Source of the DNA: CAZJHX01 sp964545715
Lineage (GTDB): Bacteria > Myxococcota_A > UBA9042 > GCA-2863065
Length of the DNA stretch: 50,819 nucleotides
Assembly (NCBI GenBank): GCA_964545715.1
Contig: CAZJHX010000074.1
Location: forward strand, 1-50,819
Direction: 5' to 3'
The notes below the pieces were generated by a model that worked only from the letters and a program-made list of their open reading frames with translations, did not search any database and was not told the origin of the DNA. The translations under genes were made by a program, and so were the position numbers. Each line of letters opens with the position of its first letter. Position 1 is the stretch's first letter. Shown here piece by piece: positions 9,310 to 17,599 of this stretch.

Positions 9310-10622
9310 CAGGTCCTCCCGGTTTCGAATGTGCAGTGCGGGTCGACCTCGTTGAACGGGTCCAGCCCCGCTCCGTGTGACACCGCCAGGCATCCGCCGC
9401 ACCACGCGCGGATCGGGCACGAGTAACAGGGCTTGCATCCCTGCCGATATCGCTCCGCCTCCGCCGACTGGTAGGCCGCCTCCAGCCCGTCTGTCAGCAC
9501 GTTGCCAATCGGCGACGGGAACTTGCGGCAGGCGTGAACCTCCCCGTCCGGCAACACGGCCACAAAGTTGAACGCCGCGCCGCACCCAAAGCCGGTGCAT
9601 CCGTGGATCAGATACTCCGACCGTCCGTGCCGCAGCACGTTGAACAGGTTGTCCTTGAAGCCGGCGACCGGGTTGTCCGCGATCCCCTCTTCATAGGTCT
9701 TCAAAAACTGCGCGTAGTCGGGGCCGCTCGGGATCGCGAGCGATGCGCCTTGTCCGACCTGCGCCAGGCGGTTGAATGTAAACGCGTCCGCCTTGTCCCG
9801 CAGGAGCTCGGCCAGGGGCAGCACCTGATCCATGTTGGCGCTGGTCAGCGTCAGCATCACCCCGGCCTCGATGCCCAGGTCCCGCAGAATCGGCAGAAAC
9901 TCCATCACGCGCTCAAAGTGCCCGGCGCCGCGGATGCGGTCGTTGTGCTCTCCTAGCCCCTCCAGGCTGACCTGGAAGTGCGTCGGCCGCGCGATCTCGA
10001 CCAGCTGCTCCAGCTCCTGCCGAGTGGTTGGGTTCCCCAGAATCGAGATGTCGTGCCCGGTCTCGGCCACAGCCTCGTAAAGCGGCGTAAACCACTTGTA
10101 GAGCAGCGGGTTGCCCCCAGACAGGCAGAACTCTCCGGCCATGCGCCGGTGTCGCAAAAAGCCGGTGAACTGGTTCACGATGTTCAGCGCGTCGGGCAGC
10201 CTCAGCGCCTGCAGTTTGGTTCGGTCGTAGCAGTGCGCGCAGTGCAGATCGCAGGCGTTGGTCAGGTGCCACTGCAGCGTGAAGTAGCCGCAGCGCTTCA
10301 TCCCCCACGGGACGCCCTCCAGCGGAAACTGCTCCTCGGTGCGATAGATCCCCGGCTCAGGCGCCATGACCAGGCCTTGCTCGACCACCTGGTCGACCAT
10401 CAGCGCTACGACGTCGGTCGCGACGTTGCCCATCTCGGCGGCCTCTGCCTCGGAGATGCCGTCTGTCGCCATCCGAAGCACCACCAACTCCAGCTCGGTA
10501 GCGACCATCGAGCGGTCCTGGCCGGTCTCCGGATCCTGCCACCACAGCGTCTGGCCCAGCTTGTCCGCCTCGTATGGCTGCAGGGTCGGGTTGAGGGTTA
10601 GTCGGTTGCTCGCTTTTGACAA
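9309..10622 (-). CDS. SPASM-domain radical SAM enzyme (peptide-maturase type)
   Basis: A 437-residue radical SAM protein with TTG start at 10622 behind an AGAGAGG Shine-Dalgarno. Residues about 35-95 look like a PqqD-type winged-helix domain. The radical SAM cluster motif is CDLHCAHC (C-x3-C-x2-C) at about residue 126, followed by the LSGGNPLL glycine-rich motif. The C-terminus is a Cys-rich SPASM domain: CTGFGC, VHACRKFPSPIGN, then C-x2-C-x2-C-x5-C-x2-C. PqqD-like plus SPASM is the layout of enzymes that modify ribosomally made peptides, and the CRKFPSPIGN phrase resembles the SbtM-like maturases as I remember them. I find no convincing precursor peptide in the flanking 180 bases. The stop overlaps the start of the Usp gene by one base. 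Alternatives: a sulfatase-maturase-like or heme-modifying SPASM protein. Confidence 0.85.
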   Translation of the reverse strand: MSKASNRLTLNPTLQPYEADKLGQTLWWQDPETGQDRSMVATELELVVLRMATDGISEAEAAEMGNVATDVVALMVDQVVEQGLVMAPEPGIYRTEEQFPLEGVPWGMKRCGYFTLQWHLTNACDLHCAHCYDRTKLQALRLPDALNIVNQFTGFLRHRRMAGEFCLSGGNPLLYKWFTPLYEAVAETGHDISILGNPTTRQELEQLVEIARPTHFQVSLEGLGEHNDRIRGAGHFERVMEFLPILRDLGIEAGVMLTLTSANMDQVLPLAELLRDKADAFTFNRLAQVGQGASLAIPSGPDYAQFLKTYEEGIADNPVAGFKDNLFNVLRHGRSEYLIHGCTGFGCGAAFNFVAVLPDGEVHACRKFPSPIGNVLTDGLEAAYQSAEAERYRQGCKPCYSCPIRAWCGGCLAVSHGAGLDPFNEVDPHCTFETGRT

Positions 10623-10660
10623 ATACGACCTCTCTTGTCTGTCTTCGAACGCGAGACAAA

Positions 10661-10691
10661 ACGCCCCGTCATCCGGCTTGAATCGGGGCGT
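10661..10691 (-). terminator. Hairpin followed by T-run upstream of SPASM radical SAM gene
   Basis: On the minus strand ACGCCCCG pairs with CGGGGCGT across a 15-base loop and is followed by TTTTG. This has the form of a rho-independent terminator or attenuator placed about 39 bases before the TTG start of the radical SAM gene. It could end a transcript coming from the 10.7-10.8 kb gap, or act in the 5' leader of the maturase. An 8-codon frame (MSCSKGLR) lies before it on the same strand; I do not call that a gene. Confidence 0.5.
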
Positions 10692-10804
10692 GATGACCCG
10701 TTCTCGCCGTCGGGGATCCGTAGCGTGCGCCTCTGTCAGCCCCTAACGCAGGCCCTTAGAGCAAGACATGTGCCCGTGGCTCGCTTCCTGCAAATGTGGG
10801 GGCC

Positions 10805-12268
10805 ATGCCCAACACAGCACCTTTGCTGGACACAGCCAGGACCACCCTCCTCGAGCCGTCCGCCGAGATCTCAGGCCGTCGCGTGATGTTCCTGCGCGAC
10901 GTCTTCGGCGGCGAAGTTCCGCTGTCCTGCCCCTATCCACCGCTGGAGCTGATGACCGCCGCCGCCCTGCTGCGCGCTCAGGACGCCCCCGTCGAGCTGA
11001 TGTGCGCCAACGTCAAGGGGTGGGGCCACGCCGAGATCGCGCGACGTCTGTCCAAGAGCCCGCCGGCTCGTCTGCTGGTCCCGTCTGCGTGGGGCAGCCT
11101 GGACGACGACCTGAGCCTCATGCGGCGGCTGCGACGCGCCGTCCCGAACACGATGCTCATGATGTCGGGACCCAACGTCACGGCTGAGCCCCAGCTGGCG
11201 TTGTCCGAGGGCCTTGTCGACGTGGTCATCCAGGGCGAGCCCGAGGAGGCGATCTCCATGCTCGCCGCCGGGCACTCGCTGGAAGAGACGCCCAACCTGG
11301 CCTGGTGGACCGACGGCGCTGTGCAGCGCAGTCTCCGCCGTCTGCCGCCGGACTATCCGAACTATCCGCTGCCGGCGCGCGATCTGGTCAACCTGGCTGA
11401 CTACACGCCGCCGTTTTGTCGCCGCTTGCCCGCCACGACGATGGCCGCCAGCCGCGGGTGCGCCCATCCCTGCACGTTCTGCCCCTCGCAGATCTGGCAT
11501 CAGCGCGTGGTGCGGGCCCGCAACCTCGACCTGGTGATGGAGGAGCTGGACGAGCTGACCGGGAGATACGGCGCCCGGGAGATCGTCTTCCGCGACGACA
11601 CCTTCACCCACGATCGCAGCCGCGTCGTCGCTATTTGCCACCAGATGCTTCGCCGGGGCTATGACCTCACCTGGCGCTGTTTTGCGACCGTTGATTCAGT
11701 GGATCCCGACCTGCTGGCGCTGATGGCGGCGGCCGGCTGCGTGCAGATTTGTTACGGCTTCGAGTCGGGCGACGACGCCATCCTGGCCAAGACCGGCAAG
11801 AGGACCACGGTCGAGCAGGGGCGGCTCGCGGCCCATTGGACGCATCTGGCGGGCATCGAGGTGGCCGGCACGTTTATCGTCGGGCTCGAGGGCGACAGCG
11901 CGTCGACGGTCCAGCGGTCCATCGACTTTGCCATGGACAACCGCCTGGACTATGTCCAGATCAACGCGGCCGCGCCTCTGCCCGGGACCGGCTTCGCCAA
12001 GCGCTATCGCCGGCGCGGGCTCGATGGATCGCCGCGCCGCTTCCGGTGGTTCGGGGGCAACACGTCCGAGACGCGCGACCTGTCCACCAAGCAGGTCGGC
12101 GCCGAGGTGCGCCGCTTCTATCGTCAGTTCTACCTGCGCCCCAGCTACGTCGCCGGTCGTCTGCGCTCCAAGCGCGGGTTGCACGCGCTGTGGCGCCATG
12201 CGGTGCTGGGCAGTCGGATGGCGTTGTATCTGACGGAGCCACTGATCTGGAGAACCAATGGAGAGTGA
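10805..12268 (+). CDS. B12-binding-type radical SAM protein (first of tandem pair)
   Basis: A 487-residue class-B-like radical SAM protein. Residues about 15-150 form an N-terminal Rossmann-like region typical of B12-binding domains (motifs PPLELMTAAALLR and SGPNVTAEPQLALSEGLVDVV), although the canonical D-x-H-x2-G is not evident. The cluster motif is GCAHPCTFC (C-x3-C-x2-C), followed by DDTFTHD, GFESGDD and the C-terminal INAAAPLPGTGFAKRYRRRG. The start is taken at ATG 10805, preceded by GGGGG; GTG 10796 is a near alternative. The next radical SAM gene starts four bases after the stop, so they are an operon. Related proteins methylate, rearrange or couple unreactive carbons in hopanoid, carotenoid, chlorin and natural-product pathways; no substrate can be read here. 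Confidence 0.85.
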   Translation: MPNTAPLLDTARTTLLEPSAEISGRRVMFLRDVFGGEVPLSCPYPPLELMTAAALLRAQDAPVELMCANVKGWGHAEIARRLSKSPPARLLVPSAWGSLDDDLSLMRRLRRAVPNTMLMMSGPNVTAEPQLALSEGLVDVVIQGEPEEAISMLAAGHSLEETPNLAWWTDGAVQRSLRRLPPDYPNYPLPARDLVNLADYTPPFCRRLPATTMAASRGCAHPCTFCPSQIWHQRVVRARNLDLVMEELDELTGRYGAREIVFRDDTFTHDRSRVVAICHQMLRRGYDLTWRCFATVDSVDPDLLALMAAAGCVQICYGFESGDDAILAKTGKRTTVEQGRLAAHWTHLAGIEVAGTFIVGLEGDSASTVQRSIDFAMDNRLDYVQINAAAPLPGTGFAKRYRRRGLDGSPRRFRWFGGNTSETRDLSTKQVGAEVRRFYRQFYLRPSYVAGRLRSKRGLHALWRHAVLGSRMALYLTEPLIWRTNGE

Positions 12269-12271
12269 TCG

Positions 12272-13699
12272 ATGACCGCTGCGCTGACGCTGTTGGTGAA
12301 TCCGCCGTATCAAGCCGCCGTGCGCTCAGTCGCCCAGACCACGGTCGGACCGCCCATGGGGCTGGCCTATCTCGCGGGCGCGCTGGAGGAAGCCGGCCGC
12401 CCGGTCAAGGTGTTGGATGCCAACGCGCTGGGCATGACCGTGCAGCAGACGGCGGCTGAGATCGTTCAGAGCGGAGCCGCGGTGCTGGGCCTGACCGGGT
12501 CTACGCCGACGATCGACCTGTGTGACGAGATCGCCCGCCGTGCACATGACGCCGGTTTTCGCGGCGCCTTTGTGATCGGCGGACCGCACGCCTCCAACCT
12601 GCTGGAGGAGACGCTGGCTGCGTACCCCGTGTTCGACGTAGCTGTCGCGGGGGAGGCTGAGAATCGCATCGTGGCGCTGGTCGACGCGCTGGCCGCCAAC
12701 GCCGGACTCGATGACATCCCGGGGATCGCGCATCGGACCGAAGCGGGAGTGACCGTGACCGGCATGGCGCCGCCGCCGCCCGACGTGGACACGCTCCCCG
12801 GCCCGGCCCGGCACCTGCTGCCACTGCACCGCTACTTCTGTCCCGACGGTCGCCAGTCCGAGACCGTCATCGCCAACCGCGGCTGCCCGGCGCCGTGCTC
12901 CTATTGCTCGGTGCCGCAGTACTTCGGGCGCAAGATCCGGCGTCGCCGTGTGGACGATGTCGCGGACGAGATCCAGCGACTGCACCGCGAGCGCGGCATC
13001 ACGTGGATCAACTTCATCGACGACACCTTCACCTGGGACGGTGACTGGGTCGAGGCGCTTTGCGCGGCGCTGCATTCACGTGGGCTGCCCGGCAAGGTCG
13101 AGTGGCAGTGCCTGACGCGCGTGGATCGCGTGGAGCCCGTCATGTTGCAGCGGATGCATGACGCAGGCTGCCGGCGTGTCGAGATGGGCATCGAGGTCGG
13201 GCACGATCGCGGCGTCAAGGTGCTGCGCAAGAAGATCGACCGGCCGACCGTGCTGAACGCCTTTCGCCACGCCCGCGCCGCCGGGCTGGAGACGCTGGCC
13301 TTTGCGATGGTCAACGTGCCGGACGAGACCCTGGACGAGATCGCGCAGACCAGCGCGCTGCTGCGGGAGGCGGATCCCGACTATCTGCAGCTGAGCTACT
13401 GCACGCCGTATCCAGGCACCAAGCTGTACGAGGACGCGGTGCGCGAGGGTCGTCTGCGCAGTACGGACTGGGCGGACTATCGCTTTTTGCGTCGCCCGGT
13501 GCTGGACAATGGCGTGCTCACCGAGACCGAGGTGGTCGCCGCGCACTTGAAGGTGCTGCGCGAGTTCTGGCTGCGCCCCAAAACGGTGGCGCGCATGGCC
13601 AGGCGCCTGGTCGAGCGCCCGGAGGCCCGTCGCACGACACTGCACGCCGCCTGGCAGGGCGTTACCGCGCTGGCGGGCTTCAAAGACACGGCGCCCTGA
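12272..13699 (+). CDS. B12-binding-type radical SAM protein (second of tandem pair)
   Basis: A 475-residue paralogue-like partner of the preceding enzyme. It opens with LLVNPPYQ, has PPMGLAYLAGALE (the usual first motif of B12-binding radical SAM proteins), GLTGSTPTIDLC and GGPHASNL as the remainder of the Rossmann-like cobalamin domain, and VAGEAENRIV. The cluster motif is GCPAPCSYC (C-x3-C-x2-C) at about residue 205, followed by FIDDTFTWD and MGIEVGHD. The C-terminal third ends in a basic helical stretch. The start is ATG 12272 behind GGAGAG. BchE/HpnP-like enzymes share this layout. Two adjacent, diverged copies suggest two successive steps on the same product. Confidence 0.87.
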   Translation: MTAALTLLVNPPYQAAVRSVAQTTVGPPMGLAYLAGALEEAGRPVKVLDANALGMTVQQTAAEIVQSGAAVLGLTGSTPTIDLCDEIARRAHDAGFRGAFVIGGPHASNLLEETLAAYPVFDVAVAGEAENRIVALVDALAANAGLDDIPGIAHRTEAGVTVTGMAPPPPDVDTLPGPARHLLPLHRYFCPDGRQSETVIANRGCPAPCSYCSVPQYFGRKIRRRRVDDVADEIQRLHRERGITWINFIDDTFTWDGDWVEALCAALHSRGLPGKVEWQCLTRVDRVEPVMLQRMHDAGCRRVEMGIEVGHDRGVKVLRKKIDRPTVLNAFRHARAAGLETLAFAMVNVPDETLDEIAQTSALLREADPDYLQLSYCTPYPGTKLYEDAVREGRLRSTDWADYRFLRRPVLDNGVLTETEVVAAHLKVLREFWLRPKTVARMARRLVERPEARRTTLHAAWQGVTALAGFKDTAP

Positions 13700-13741
13700 G
13701 CCATAGCGTGTACTATGACGGCCGATCTCAGGAGGGCCGTC

Positions 13742-14194
13742 ATGGGCAAGAAGTCACGAATGAAGAAGTTGCGGCGCGAGCGAATCGCGCGCGGTGAGCC
13801 GGTTCACCCCGAGCCGAAGAAGCCGTCGTGGCCCGACGATCGGCCGATCATGGCCAGCGACGCGACGTTCAGCGCGCTGCTGGACACCGAGCTGCCCGTG
13901 CTGGTCGACTTCTGGGCGGAGTGGTGCGGCCCCTGCAAGGCCCTGGCCCCCGTGATCGAGGCGCTTGCGAAACAGCGCGCCGGCCAGCTGCGGGTGGTGA
14001 AGTACGACACCGAGCGCAACAAGCGGGTGGCGGGCGAGCTCAACGTCCGTAGCCTGCCGACGCTGGTCCTGTTCAAGGGCGGCGAGGTGAAAGACGTCAA
14101 GACGGGCTACACCGAGCCCGACGCGCTGTTGGACTGGGTGGATCGCCGAATCGGGCTCAAGAAGGGCCTCATGGACCGCATGCTGAAGCGGTAA
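13742..14194 (+). CDS. Thioredoxin-like protein with basic N-terminal extension
   Basis: A 150-residue protein. Residues about 40-145 are a thioredoxin domain with the canonical active site WAEWCGPCK and the cis-Pro segment VRSLPTLVLFKGG. The first 35 residues (MGKKSRMKKLRRERIARGEP) are strongly basic and unlike normal thioredoxins of about 108 residues. The start at 13742 is chosen for the AGGAGGG Shine-Dalgarno 6 bases upstream; an ATG at 13715 lacks one. It is a disulfide reductant or thiol exchanger. The basic arm may bind nucleic acid or ribosomes. It is co-directional with the radical SAM pair, 42 bases downstream, and might re-reduce Cys in those enzymes. Confidence 0.9.
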   Translation: MGKKSRMKKLRRERIARGEPVHPEPKKPSWPDDRPIMASDATFSALLDTELPVLVDFWAEWCGPCKALAPVIEALAKQRAGQLRVVKYDTERNKRVAGELNVRSLPTLVLFKGGEVKDVKTGYTEPDALLDWVDRRIGLKKGLMDRMLKR

Positions 14195-14208
14195 AACCGG
14201 TTTTTCTT

Positions 14209-14233
14209 CCGGCCGCGATCAATCCGCGGCCGG
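14209..14233. terminator. Nine-base-pair GC hairpin after thioredoxin gene
   Basis: CCGGCCGCG pairs perfectly with CGCGGCCGG across a 7-base loop, 15 bases after the thioredoxin stop. On the plus strand there is no U-run afterwards; a run of T lies before it, so on the minus strand it would be followed by AAGAAAAA. It is a likely processing or pause hairpin at the end of the radical SAM/thioredoxin transcript. It also lies 37 bases before the start of the next gene. Confidence 0.45.
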
Positions 14234-14269
14234 TCGTCCGTCCATGTGCTGAACCCCAGGAGGAAGCAC

Positions 14270-15130
14270 ATGGCAGGGACACATCTACACGAAGCGGCGG
14301 CCACCCAAGAGCGCGCCACCACGCCGGCCCCGGACATGGACCGCCGGCACCGCGGCATGCGCGACCAGCTTCGCGGCGCGGACTATGCCACAGGCGTGAG
14401 CCTGGTCTCCGCCCACGCAAAAGACGGCGGCCCGCGGCTGACCTCGCCCGCGGTGACCCGTGTGGAGTTCATGGGCAACCGCGTTCGGCTGGTCTTCAAC
14501 ATGCGTCTCTCACGCGCCGACGCAATGCGCTATCTGTGGCCCAGCGGCGCCGCCGTGCCGGTCAACTTCTTCTCACCGGACGCCTCGGACCCGATGCCCA
14601 GCGCCACGGGCGAGGTCGAGCGCTTTATCCTGGTGCCGCACTCGTCGGTCATCGTCGGCATGCGCCCCGATGTCTACCGGCAGATCTACGCCGCCATCCC
14701 ACAGAGTCCAGGCGGCGTCCAGCTGCCCACGTGGCTACCCGACGACGTGCGCCAGCGGATAACCGGCGCCCTGACCCAGGGCGGCAATGCGTCTCTGCAT
14801 GGCGCCTGGCCCAATCGCCAGAGCCCACGCGGCGTCTATTGGGTCCAGCGCACCGGCGGCACGACAAGAGTTCAGGCCATCGGCTTTGGCGATCCCGCGC
14901 AATTCACCGATCGCCGTCGCCGAGAGGCCGCCGAGACGGTCAATCGCGACATCGCCTTCTACGTCCAGGAGCGCGGCATGGCCCCCCGGGAGGCGCGCGC
15001 GGAGGTCCAACGCGTCCATCGCCGCTTGCTGGCGATGCTGCTGGCCGGCTACCTGGAGGCCTTCATGATCTACGGCGGGACAAACGGCGGCGCGGGCCCG
15101 AACGGCATGCCGCACGAGGCGCTGCAGTAG
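14270..15130 (+). CDS. Unknown protein with N-terminal YxxxxxLVSA motif
   Basis: A 286-residue protein whose start at 14270 lies 7 bases after AGGAGGAAG. The N-terminus is Ala/Thr/Arg-rich and probably unstructured. It is followed by QLRGADYATGVSLVSAHA (Tyr39), the divergent fourth member of the shared motif set. After that comes a mixed alpha/beta region (residues about 60-150) with VEFMGNRVRLVFNM and VERFILVPHSSVIVG, then a helical C-terminal half rich in Arg and Glu. It has no signal peptide, Cys or recognisable catalytic motif. I do not know the family. It converges with the Cys-rich lipoprotein gene with only 6 bases between the stops. The tag suggests that it belongs with the proteins at 6.1-7.4 and 31.1-35.5 kb. 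Confidence 0.78.
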   Translation: MAGTHLHEAAATQERATTPAPDMDRRHRGMRDQLRGADYATGVSLVSAHAKDGGPRLTSPAVTRVEFMGNRVRLVFNMRLSRADAMRYLWPSGAAVPVNFFSPDASDPMPSATGEVERFILVPHSSVIVGMRPDVYRQIYAAIPQSPGGVQLPTWLPDDVRQRITGALTQGGNASLHGAWPNRQSPRGVYWVQRTGGTTRVQAIGFGDPAQFTDRRRREAAETVNRDIAFYVQERGMAPREARAEVQRVHRRLLAMLLAGYLEAFMIYGGTNGGAGPNGMPHEALQ

Positions 15131-15136
15131 TCGCCC

Positions 15137-16429
15137 TCACGGGGCCGTGCAGAAGCCGACGCCCCATTGGGTCGGACTGAGGCCGCTCGACGCGCCGCAC
15201 AGGCTGGAGCATTTGGAGTCTTCAGCCGCGTCCGGCTTCAGGCTGCACGCGATGGCGCATGCGCCATTGACGCAGATGGTGCCCGGTTCGCAGTCATTGG
15301 TGAACTGACATGCCGCCTCGTCCGGGATGTCGCCCGCGCTCAGGCACTCCCAGCCCAGCGTTGTCGGATAGCACGCCTCGCCGGCCGGGCAGCCGAGCTG
15401 CTCGTAGAGCTCGCACTCTTGCGGTGGATCCGGTCCGATGCACATGCCGATGCCGTTGGCCGCGTCGACCACGCTGGGGGCGCCGTCGCACGTCGCTGAG
15501 CACTTGGGCTGATCCTCGCCGTCCTCTTTCGTGGCGCAGATCGCCGTGCACACAATGAGGCACTGCAGGCCGGGCGTGCACGCGTTTGCGCCGGAGTCCT
15601 TGCACGGCTCGCCCAGGGCCAGCCCGCCCGCCGGCAAGCACTTCGTGGCGCCGTTGTTGAAGTAGCAGGCCTGGCCTTCCGGGCAAGAGCCCGCGTTGAA
15701 CGCGCTGCAGCCGACCGCGATGTCACTGCAGAAGGTGGCCGTGGCGCCGTCCTGGAAGTTGACGTTCTGGTTGCATAGCCGGTTCTGCGGGCAGTCGTCG
15801 TCTGTGATGCAGAATTGGTGGCACGTCGAGGTCGGCTCACCTGTCAGCGAGAAACAGGCCATCTTTGGCTGGCACGTCGCCGCCTGAGAGCAGGCCTCGC
15901 CAATGCCCGCCTGGCCGGTGGCCTCGCAGATGAACGCGCCGCCCGAATACGAGCAATGCTCCCCGTCCAGACACCCCAGGTTGCAGTACGGATTGCAGCT
16001 GGCCCCCTGAGGCGGCGGCTTGTCGCAGTCGCCAGTCTCGTCCCCGGTCGTCGTCCCGTCGCCGGTTCCGTCTCCCGTGTCCTCATTTTCGGCCGTGCAC
16101 ACGAAGTCACCGTCGGCGTCCTTCAGGCACTTCAGCTCATCCGCGCAATCGGAGGCAGAGGTGCAGGGCTCTCCCTCGTCAGCCACGCCGCCGGTGCCGG
16201 AGCCCGTGTCGCCTGTCACCGCGCCGGTGTCGTCTCCGGTGGCGGTCGTATCGTCTCCGGTGCCGGTTGTGACTCCTGTTCCCGTGTCGGTCGTGTCGTC
16301 CGTGCCCGTTCCGTCCGACGTGGTCGCGGCATCACCGCCGCTGCTGCTACTGCGCCGGCCGCCGCCCGCCGGCGAACATCCGGCCACAATCAGAGTCACG
16401 ATCAGCAAGAGTATCGACGGGATCCGCAC
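15137..16429 (-). CDS. Cys-rich secreted lipoprotein with Thr/Gly/Asp-rich linker
   Basis: A 430-residue protein with a GTG start at 16429 behind GAGGAGGGC. The signal peptide ends in the lipobox LIVAGC (Cys18). Residues about 27-84 are a low-complexity linker of T, G, D and S (TGTGDDTT-like repeats; DNA about 16177-16348). The remaining 340 residues contain about 50 Cys in short modules such as CTSASDCADELKC, CNPYCNLGCLDGEHC, CPQNRLC and CEPGTICVNGAC, each resembling disulfide-rich repeats common in Myxococcota surface lipoproteins. The many Cys imply oxidative folding outside the cytoplasm. Function is unknown; adhesion or a protease-resistant stalk are the usual guesses. Confidence 0.88.
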   Translation of the reverse strand: MRIPSILLLIVTLIVAGCSPAGGGRRSSSSGGDAATTSDGTGTDDTTDTGTGVTTGTGDDTTATGDDTGAVTGDTGSGTGGVADEGEPCTSASDCADELKCLKDADGDFVCTAENEDTGDGTGDGTTTGDETGDCDKPPPQGASCNPYCNLGCLDGEHCSYSGGAFICEATGQAGIGEACSQAATCQPKMACFSLTGEPTSTCHQFCITDDDCPQNRLCNQNVNFQDGATATFCSDIAVGCSAFNAGSCPEGQACYFNNGATKCLPAGGLALGEPCKDSGANACTPGLQCLIVCTAICATKEDGEDQPKCSATCDGAPSVVDAANGIGMCIGPDPPQECELYEQLGCPAGEACYPTTLGWECLSAGDIPDEAACQFTNDCEPGTICVNGACAIACSLKPDAAEDSKCSSLCGASSGLSPTQWGVGFCTAP

Positions 16430-16985
16430 AAGGCCCTCCTCGCCGCGAACGTCGCGGGCGACCCGCGACAGGCTGTCACAATTCGCGGCCGATCGGCAGG
16501 GGGGGGAATGCGTTCTGGACGGGGCGAGATAAGGTCACCGGCCTCTCCCCGGGGAGGAGTCCTGGGAGAGGCCGGTGCGCGAGCCGCGTCACCGTTAGGA
16601 GAGTAGCGATCGCGGCGAGCGTTCGGTAAGGCAGGCTGTCGGCCGGGCTCGCGCCTTGGCGGTGCCGGTCGAATCCTCCATGGGTCTCCACTCGCGAGAC
16701 TCACAGGTGCTGAGCAAGGCATGTGCCACTGCCGCATTCCTCTGTTTTCAATGGGTTGTGCGCGCCGGACGGATTTGGGGGGTGTCGGGTCGACACGGCC
16801 GACAGATCCGACAGGGTGTCCGGCTGGGCTTCTCGACGGTCGGGGGAACCCGAAAATGGCGTGCTGCGTCGTGATTTGGCCGGTGGCATACGCGATGCAC
16901 AGGGATGGGGTGGCCGCTGATGACCGGGAAGGAGAGCCCGGACGGAGCCGGCCAATGACCCTTTCTATGTGTACGGAGGAGCAGC
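16430..16985. other. 556-bp intergenic region with 14-bp perfect inverted repeat
   Basis: This gap separates the divergent Cys-rich lipoprotein (start 16429) and FGE-like gene (start 16986). I see no gene in it. CACCGGCCTCTCCC (16536-16549) pairs perfectly with GGGAGAGGCCGGTG (16564-16577) across a 14-base GA-rich loop, a very stable hairpin without a flanking T-run on either strand. From 16720 the composition is less GC-rich (TTTTCAATGGG, GGATTTGGGG), as in promoter DNA. An RNA element, a terminator of an unseen transcript or a protein-binding site are all possible. Confidence 0.6.
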
Positions 16986-17564
16986 ATGAGCCACCACGAC
17001 AAAATGAAACGAGTCCCCGGCGGTTGGGTCCGCGCGCACGACGGCAGTCGGCACCGCCTGCGGTCTTTCAAGCTGGATGTTTATCCGGTGACCAACGCGG
17101 CCTATGCCCGTTACCTGGACGCGACGGGGGCCGCGAGACCGAGCTGGATGTGCCGGCCCGGCTACGATGAGCCCTGGCAGCCCGTTGTCGGAGTCACCCA
17201 CGACGACGCCTCGGCTTACGCGGCCTGGGCGGGCAAGCGATTGCCGACCACCCTTGAGTGGATCCGTGCGGCTCGCGGCCACGACAGCCGGCGCTACCCC
17301 TGGGGTGACGCGCCTCCCTGTATCAGCCGGGCGCACTTCGGTCGCGGCATGCGCGGGCGACCTCGCATCGTCAACGACGGAACACGTCAGGCCGGGGCTG
17401 CGCCGTGGGGGCACATGGACCTGCTCGGCAACGTCTGGGAGTGGTGCCGGCGCGGCACTCTTCAGGGCGGCTTCTGGGGGTCTAAAGTGATGCATGTCGC
17501 CGACGGGCTGCGTGATCGTCTCGACCGGAAGTCCGGCGGATTCGGCTTTCGATGCGCCGCCTGA
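16986..17564 (+). CDS. Small formylglycine-generating-enzyme-fold (SUMF1/FGE-sulfatase) protein
   Basis: A 192-residue protein with a strong GGAGGAG Shine-Dalgarno. Family motifs appear in order: FKLDVYPVTNAAYARYLDATG near the start, GVTHDDASAYAAWAGKRLPT, EWIRAARG, YPWGD, LLGNVWEWC, GGFWG and the terminal GFGFRCAA. This is the C-type-lectin-like FGE fold. At 192 residues it is shorter than typical FGE domains (about 230-280) and lacks the second half of the Cys-pair region, so true formylglycine synthesis is doubtful. Such domains also serve as EgtB/PvdO-type oxidases or as noncatalytic parts fused to Ser/Thr kinases. It is followed by the 17600 gene and the Ser/Thr kinase in the same direction, so a kinase-linked role is plausible. 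Confidence 0.85.
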   Translation: MSHHDKMKRVPGGWVRAHDGSRHRLRSFKLDVYPVTNAAYARYLDATGAARPSWMCRPGYDEPWQPVVGVTHDDASAYAAWAGKRLPTTLEWIRAARGHDSRRYPWGDAPPCISRAHFGRGMRGRPRIVNDGTRQAGAAPWGHMDLLGNVWEWCRRGTLQGGFWGSKVMHVADGLRDRLDRKSGGFGFRCAA

Positions 17565-17599
17565 GAACCACAACAACCGACTCACTGGGAGTAGAAATA

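Noticed and set aside
10720..10780. Minus-strand eight-codon frame MSCSKGLR as a leader or precursor peptide
   Set aside because: Too short, has no Shine-Dalgarno I can defend, and lacks leader-peptide features of a RiPP precursor.
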